From contig JAGTTD010000001.1 in the NCBI GenBank assembly GCA_018398585.1, positions 29,891,438 to 29,955,437 on the forward strand: 64,000 nt of DNA. Direction: 5' to 3'. This DNA is from Simmondsia chinensis (Eukaryota > Streptophyta > Magnoliopsida > Caryophyllales > Simmondsiaceae). This document shows, piece by piece, positions 58,375 to 64,000 of this stretch (its first letter is position 1; each line of letters begins with the position of its first letter). The notes under the pieces are model-generated. The model made no database searches, was not told the DNA's origin, and saw only the letters and a list, made by a program, of their open reading frames with translations. The position numbers and the translations under genes were made by a program.

Positions 58375-60134
58375 TGTGACGCCCCCAAATGTTAATACCG
58401 AATAGGCTTAAGTTAAAGGGCGCTACACGGCCGTACTATAATGAATCCCCTTGTTATAGTACAAAGCCCGAAACTTTTCAAATAAAATTTCCTCGAAATC
58501 ATATAAACCGTTCCTATATAGGATATAATTCCAAATACATCAAACCTAACATTTTAATACTAGTAGAGCGGAAGCTTAAAATTACAATATTCTAGATAGT
58601 TCTAATATGCTACAACAAGATCCATATATCGTTCAACTACGCAAAATAACCGAGTCTTGAGATAGCAAGCTTACTTCATCATTTTCGTCCTCCAGGAACA
58701 TGCCATGGGTTACTAATCTGAAATATAAATAAATTAGGTGAGCCAACAACAAGCTCAGTAAGTATAACATGTTCCCTACCCGAATTAGGCACATTATTAA
58801 AATAGATAAAAATTTCAACAAAAAAATCAGTAAAAATCGATTTTTGTTTCAAAGGTCATGTTAAAATCATCAACTTATCTATAAGACCTTTTTCTGATAA
58901 AACTTACAGACGCATTGAATACTACGGCCGGTATTATTCCCGCGACAGGGTCACAGATCGACATTCACATTTCACATATTCAAACCGGTTCTAAGTCGAC
59001 AAATCCAACAGGATCGAACATAGATCTATGTGCCGGTATTACTCCCGCGACAGGGTCACAGATCGACTTTTCACATTTCATATTTCACATTTCATATTTC
59101 ACATTTCACATCGTCGACAAACCCCGGAGGGTCAACGTAGTTATCTGTAAGCTCTTCCCATAAAACCTTTCAAGGTCAAATCACAATTTCACAACAATTT
59201 CCTTTTAATCACAAGTTCACATAGTCATAAAGACTCCTTCAAATTCACATATTAACGTATAAAACTAGTATAATTCAAAGCAAAAGAGTTTAAGTCATAC
59301 AATCACACAAACACATATGCCCAATCCTATTTTATCAAACCAATAAATTATTTAAATCATAAATCATACAAATCAAGTCATTAAAGTAATTTTTATACTT
59401 TATAAACAAGTAGGGGAAGTACTATACTTACAAATCAAGTCATCTAAAGCAATTTTCATACTTTACAAACAAGTAGGGGAAGTGATATACTTACCTTAAC
59501 TAGCTTTTAATCCAAAAACTGAGTCTTATAGTTGATTAATTTTGCAATTAACGAGGTGGCGTTGCCGGCAAGGTGGCCGGAGCTGTTCCGACTAGGTGGC
59601 GGCACCAGAGGGTCGGTTGGAGGCACTAGAGGGTCAGTCGGAGTCGTGTCGCCAAGGTAGGGGCACCGGTGGGTCTGTAGGGGTCGTGCCGGCAAGGTGG
59701 CGGCACCGGTGAGAGAGGAGAGAGAAAATTGTGGGTAGTAGAGAGAGGAGGAGAGAGAGAGAGTTGGGTGGTGGGGTGTGGTTGAATGGTTGAGGTCTAA
59801 GGGTATTTATAGGCCCTGAAGGTTAGGCGGTAGGCGATAGGCGGTAGGTGGCGACGCGAGGCGGTGACGTTAGGCTGTGTGGGAAAAGCAGGGACGCGAG
59901 GAAGAGAGAGAGGAGGAAGGAGACCGTACACGGTAGCGGGGAGGCGAGGTGATAGGCGGTAGGCGGTAGGCGTGAAGTGTGAGGCGGTAATGGAGGGTGA
60001 AGGAGGAGGCGGTAGTGGAGGTCAGAGGGAGGCAGTAATGGAGGGGGAAAAGGGAGAAGGAAGGAGACGGCAGGGGGGTGGGGGTGGTTCACGATACTTC
60101 CCCTTTCCCCTTTTTTTTATTTTTTATTTTTTTA

Positions 60135-60186
<52 letters not shown>

Positions 60187-60384
60187 CATCATCATCATCA
60201 TCATCTTATACATTTATTTATTTATTTATATTTTAGAACCTAATCGAAATAATAGTGAGTTTTTACCCTAATTCCAATACCCTTTATTTTATATGTATTA
60301 TATTATCGAGCCTAATTTAATTTAAATATCCTAAGTTTTACATATTGTAATATTTAATTTAATTTAAGTGGTCTGGGCATTATA
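58375..60384 (-). repeat. E12 5' LTR
   Basis: 2010 bases. Longer than the other LTR mainly through the microsatellite at about 60119-60206, here (ATT)n followed by (ATC)n, and an extra GGCGATAGGCGGTAGG near 59830. Minus-strand TATA box at 59804-59811. Confidence 0.9.
60119..60206. repeat. ATT/ATC microsatellite in E12 5' LTR
   Basis: Long uninterrupted run of ATT units followed by about seven ATC units; the 3' LTR has only ATT at about half the length. Confidence 0.9.
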
Positions 60385-60689
60385 TGAATAGCTATTTCGA
60401 AACAAATAGAAATAGAAATCAAATTCTAAAGAAACTAGTGTATTAAGATAATTACTCAAAACCAGAACTATGTTTTTCTACTTAAACTACTATCTCTTGG
60501 TGTCCTCACTAAAAGCTCACTCACCGGAACTAAAGGAACAGGATATTGAATACCTTGTCTTGCCGACTGTCCAGTCTTATCAACAACAATATCTAAGTAC
60601 CTAGGTAATTCATTTACTATTAATGTCCAGTGCTTTTGTAAATGAGACACACTGTTTTATCTCATGTTTTATTTTATCCTCTAGTGGTT
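60385..60689 (-). other. E9 internal, gag-protease part, decayed
   Basis: Starts with the right TSD of E12 (TGAAT). No domain recognised; expected to be the end of E9 gag. Confidence 0.45.
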
Positions 60690-61100
60690 CCTAATTCCTG
60701 AAATGGATTTTTACACTATATGAACTCTTCCCTTAGTTCTCATGACACCTTTTTCTCTCAAATTGTACTTTCATCAGTTCAGATAATGAGTAATCTCTAT
60801 TACTCAATGTATCGAGCCTAAACCGATTGAAAGGCCTTGATAGGCAAGTCAAGATCCTATCCTGTTGAGATTGGCTATCAATATATGAATCAAGAATTCT
60901 AGTCCCATTAAATAAGCCATCATCATATGAAACGCTATTGGACTGAACTTTCTTAACACAATCGTGTGTCCATCATCTTCCTCATAAGTTGTTCTCATGT
61001 AACTAGTTTCTAATCAAACACTTCTTTCAAGTATATGATCATCTTTATTATAGTCAATAAGTCAAATATCTTATACTGGAACACATTCGACATCTAGTGT
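60690..61100 (-). pseudogene. E9 gag relic
   Basis: The minus strand shows RILDSYIDSQSQQDRILTCL, RPFNRFRLDTLSNRDYSLSE and LM, close to the E5 gag (IDSQSQQDIILISL, NNKDYSLLEL). Upstream, LKEVFD and RKMMDTRL echo the region just before in Copia gag. Two or more stops and frame changes. Confidence 0.75.
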
Positions 61101-63261
61101 CCGAATGTTGCAACTGACTGACTCATTAGTTTAGTTAAACTTTCTAAAAGTTCTCTTCAACTGAGTAGATCTACTAGTAACAAACTAGAGAACCCAGAGC
61201 ATCTACTAGTGCTCCACATGTACTAAAACATATTAAATCACAACGAGCATAATAAAATAGACACATAACAAAAATCAATATTGATCATAATGCATAAGAT
61301 AACAACCAGTCTGAAAACAAAATTGTAATAACATACAGGATTGCTTTTTTTTTTTATAACTTCTAGAAAACTATCAAAGCTCGAAGTCCACAATTTGACA
61401 CTTACATGTATGTTGTGGAGACCCAACCGAATTACACAAAACACCCCGTTGGCAAGGCTGAATTGAGATATCAGATGGGTGAGAACATCTCTAAGTACAT
61501 ATGTTTTCTTGCAAACTCTTTACTAAACATATTTAATAAACCACTCTTCCTCAGCCTCTAAGATCATACAATAGAGCTCCTCGGGGAGACTAATATAGAC
61601 TGTAGTCAAGTGTACGCCACTACCTTGACTTCCATACAAGTACATGAAATACTCCATGTCAGCATGACTGCACCTATTTTTCCAGCACTTTAGTCTATGG
61701 TAAGAGATCTACCCTTGTATTCTGCAAATGAACGCCCTCCTCAGGAGTTGCGTCCACCTACTATACTATTAGACTGGTAACGGAGGCCATGAGCATTCAT
61801 TTAGAAGCTCGCTCTCACTTGATATTTTGAGTCTCGTGAACCTTTTAATAAATTTAGCAAACAAACAATGCATGGAATCCGCTAACCATTCTATATATGT
61901 GTGCAACGATGAGCTAACTAATCTACCCGTTACTCTATGGGAGAGGGGCGTAACGAATTATCAGTACGGTGACAACCATTCTCAATTTACATATTTCTCA
62001 AACCTAATTAACTCACAATTTCTACCTTAGTCTCTTAGTCTCTAAGATAGCATCACAATGCTCCTTAGGAAACTAATATAACATCCTAGTCAAGTGTATA
62101 ACATTGCCTAGATATTAGTACAAGTAAACAGGAACTCCACGTCAATGTGGTTGCATCTGCTTTCCCGTACCTCTATCTATTCTAAAGAGGTCCAACCATG
62201 TATTCCGCAAACAAACACTCTCCTCAGGGAGTAGCCTTATCCACTATACTATTAGATCGACAATGGAGACCGTAAGGAAACAACTTAGGTACCCTGCTTC
62301 CACTTGAAATTTTCATGGCTGATCTTTCTTTTAAATTCAATTATCTCATTATTAATATTCGAATCACATTCTAAATTTTATTTAACCATAAAATAAAACC
62401 CTAATCATATTTGGTTCCTTTAATTGTCCAACCTATGTAATCTATTATGAGAATTTTCCTTTTAAATAATTAACCTATTGAATTATCTAATCATATTAGA
62501 CTTATTTGAAAAAAATTCTCTCACTCGATGAAATCAAATATTTCACACTATGCATAATATTTATTTAAATAGTATCAAACATATGAATAAAATTTAATAA
62601 GTATCATGTTGTTAAACCTTTTGATTACATTGCTTAAGGCCTAAAAAAGGCCGGAGTAATTAAATATTTTTTAAAATTCTTTTAGAAAAGATTGTCATAT
62701 AATCTTAATTAAGACCTCATCCTAATTAATTTATTATTTATTTAAATTATTTAAATAATAAAATAATTTTTTTAATAATAAGGGAGAACGTGGTGCCCAA
62801 CACCACACCTCTCTTTTTCAATTTCAATTTAATTTAAATAAATAAATTATTATTTTAGATCTCAATCTTGTTGGATCATTAAATAAATCAGTATATCTAG
62901 TCACATTAGATATATAACTTTTTGGATTATAATAAAATATTCAACAACTGAATATTTTACACATTGGTTCGAAATCTAATCACGTTAGATTCAATAATCT
63001 AAATTATTCAACTCTTTGAATATCTAATCTCATTAGACTCAATTTAGAAATACACTCCTTGATTGAACTATGACTCCTCTAAAATTTTAAACGATTTAAA
63101 ACTTCAATAAACATTCATTCTTGCTATTAAATTTTTTGATAACAATCTTCAATATTACATTTTCCTTTAATGAAATTCTCAATTTCATATTTTCACAATT
63201 CTACATAATCTTATTTTATCACATTTGATATTTTTAATGTCAATTATGAACGTATTCCGAG
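61101..63261 (-). other. E9 5' leader with diverged tandem repeat
   Basis: No coding domain. Two related blocks, about 61550-61830 and 62025-62310, share AAGATC/AAGATAGCATCACAAT, CTAATATA, AGTCAAGTGTA, GTATTC(T/C)GCAAA, CTCCTCAGG and ACTATACTATTAGA. The right third is very AT-rich. Confidence 0.6.
61550..62310. repeat. Diverged direct repeat in E9 leader, offset about 480 bp
   Basis: Blocks of about 280 bases, each ending ...CTTGA(A/T)ATTTT, with many substitutions and small indels but the same order of motifs. Confidence 0.75.
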
Positions 63262-63280
63262 TCGACTCTAATACCAATTG
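63262..63280 (-). promoter_or_regulatory. E9 primer-binding site
   Basis: Minus strand ATTGGTATTAGAGTCGACTC next to the LTR; TGGTATCAGAG with one C-to-T change. Confidence 0.8.
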
Positions 63281-64000
63281 CTAGGAATATATTTCAAAAA
63301 ATATTCCCTAAAGCGGGGGCAATGGAAAACAAATTTAAAATTCTTATTTTAAATCTAAAGCTCCAATCTAATTAAAATATTTAATTAAATCAAGATCTTA
63401 CTCTAATAAACTCATAATATGACAAAAAAATATCATATAAAATATGTATAAAAATGGAATATAGAGTAAATAAATTAAAGGAAGAAAATAAAATAAATAT
63501 AAAATATTTAATTTACCTAAAGCGCGACTCCCAACTCTGACTTGAAGATCTAAAATTAGAAGAAGATTTCACAACACCGCAAGGTCTTTTTTATAATGAT
63601 CTCTTGTAACATTAAGAGTATGGGCTTTCAAAAATATTTAACTTAGAAAAAAAAATTTGGAACAAAAATTTTCCTTCAATCTTTCCAAAAGACAATTTTT
63701 CAAAACAATTATGTTAAACAATAATATAGAAAACCCCTAAAATAATTTTAGAGTTGTCGTCGTGGGAGAAAACCAAGTTCCAAAGCCCCATGTTGTCCTT
63801 ATTTTTCTCTCGACAAAACGTGCATATTTATCGGTGAAAGGAATGGCTGAGTCCCGCCATGTTTCATCCTTGCATTAGTTGAAGCAGAATCGCACGGATA
63901 GACATATACCTGCACTGGGCTTCTTAACGCACAAGACACATGTCCGCGTATTATTGGCTCTCACCGAATGTCATAGATCTGGGGCTGTTTTTCACGTGAT
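63281..64000 (-). repeat. E9 5' LTR (partial, runs off window)
   Basis: TGCTAGGAATATATTTC... aligns with 40722 onward: AATATTCCCTA, GAATTTAAAATTCTTA, GCGCGA(A/C)TCCCAACTC, ACATGTCCGCGTATT. About 720 bases are visible. Confidence 0.82.

Larger units (their letters stand above)
51601..60384 (-). mobile_element. E12: Tekay/Del-like chromovirus nested in E9
   Basis: LTRs 51601-53518 and 58375-60384, gag-pol between, minus strand. The first 320 bases of the LTRs differ at about 15 sites. Flanks TAAAT and TGAAT form a 4-of-5 TSD. All catalytic motifs are readable. The LTR ends in CATTATA instead of ...CA, so the usual terminal TG (minus strand) has become TA in both copies. Confidence 0.92.
40722..64000 (-). 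mobile_element. E9: Copia element holding E10, a LINE and E12; continues past window
   Basis: LTRs at 40722-42415 (3') and 63281 to beyond 64000 (5') are homologous though clearly diverged. Between them, minus-strand relics appear in Copia order when read from the right: primer site, leader, gag (60690-61100), integrase (50933-51405), reverse transcriptase/RNase H (42430-43460), polypurine tract. The blocks that separate them are three later insertions. It entered the E8 pol at CACCT (40717-40721); the other TSD copy is off-window. Its gag resembles that of E5. Confidence 0.82.

Noticed and set aside
59972..60271. Plus-strand frame with an isoleucine run
   Set aside because: Translation of the ATT microsatellite in the E12 LTR.

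Overview
This window is repeat-dense nuclear DNA of a flowering plant, probably a eudicot and probably pericentromeric or otherwise heterochromatic. It is AT-rich. Nearly all of it is LTR retrotransposons (Ty3/gypsy Athila-like, two kinds of chromovirus, Copia), with one LINE, two SINE-type insertions and an old insertion of plastid DNA. I found no intact host protein gene and no element with an uninterrupted coding region. The labels E1 to E12 are mine.

Layout. E1 (1-4640, +) is a gene-less Athila/Tat-like element. 4641-5465 is unassigned DNA holding a 5S-rRNA-like fragment joined to a SINE tail. E2 (5466-18868, -) is an Athila-like element bounded by the target-site duplication (TSD) GTAAA. 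Its left LTR was split by E3 (6127-11981, -, TSD TTAAC), a chromovirus with gag-pol in one frame but seven stop codons. A SINE (about 16990-17132) sits in E2's 5' leader. From about 19076 to 31394 the underlying DNA is plastid-derived. It holds a minus-strand rps16 pseudogene (exon 2 near 19131, exon 1 at 22251-22290) and then a minus-strand trnQ-UUG-like sequence at 31287-31358, the order and orientation known from plastid genomes. E4 (19250-21509, -), a gag-only element, lies in the rps16 intron. E5 (22998-30889, +), a decayed Copia element, lies in the rps16-trnQ spacer.

The right half holds fragments E6 (31395 to about 34260, gypsy, -), E7 (gypsy gag relics, +, 34839-37150) and E8 (Copia, -, about 37800-40721). 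E9 (40722 to beyond 64000), a minus-strand Copia element, interrupts the E8 reverse transcriptase. E9 itself holds E10 (43758 to about 46023, +), an LTR of the E5 family that carries a perfect 74-bp inverted repeat; a LINE (E11, 46093-50924, +) whose reverse transcriptase core is missing; and E12 (51601-60384, -), a Tekay/Del-like chromovirus. E12 keeps a 1534-codon gag-pol frame with 11 premature stops and no frameshift.

The order of events follows from nesting: E2 before E3 and the SINE; plastid insertion before E4 and E5; E8 before E9; E9 before E10, E11 and E12. LTR pairs counted by eye differ by roughly 5 % (E3, and the first 320 bases of E12) and 6 % (E4). Premature stops in E3 and E12 are mostly the kind made by C-to-T or G-to-A change, as expected of methylated, silenced DNA. 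The feature I find most informative is the hidden plastid scaffold around E4 and E5. The most unusual local structure is the hairpin in E10. I did not find a convincing new gene system.
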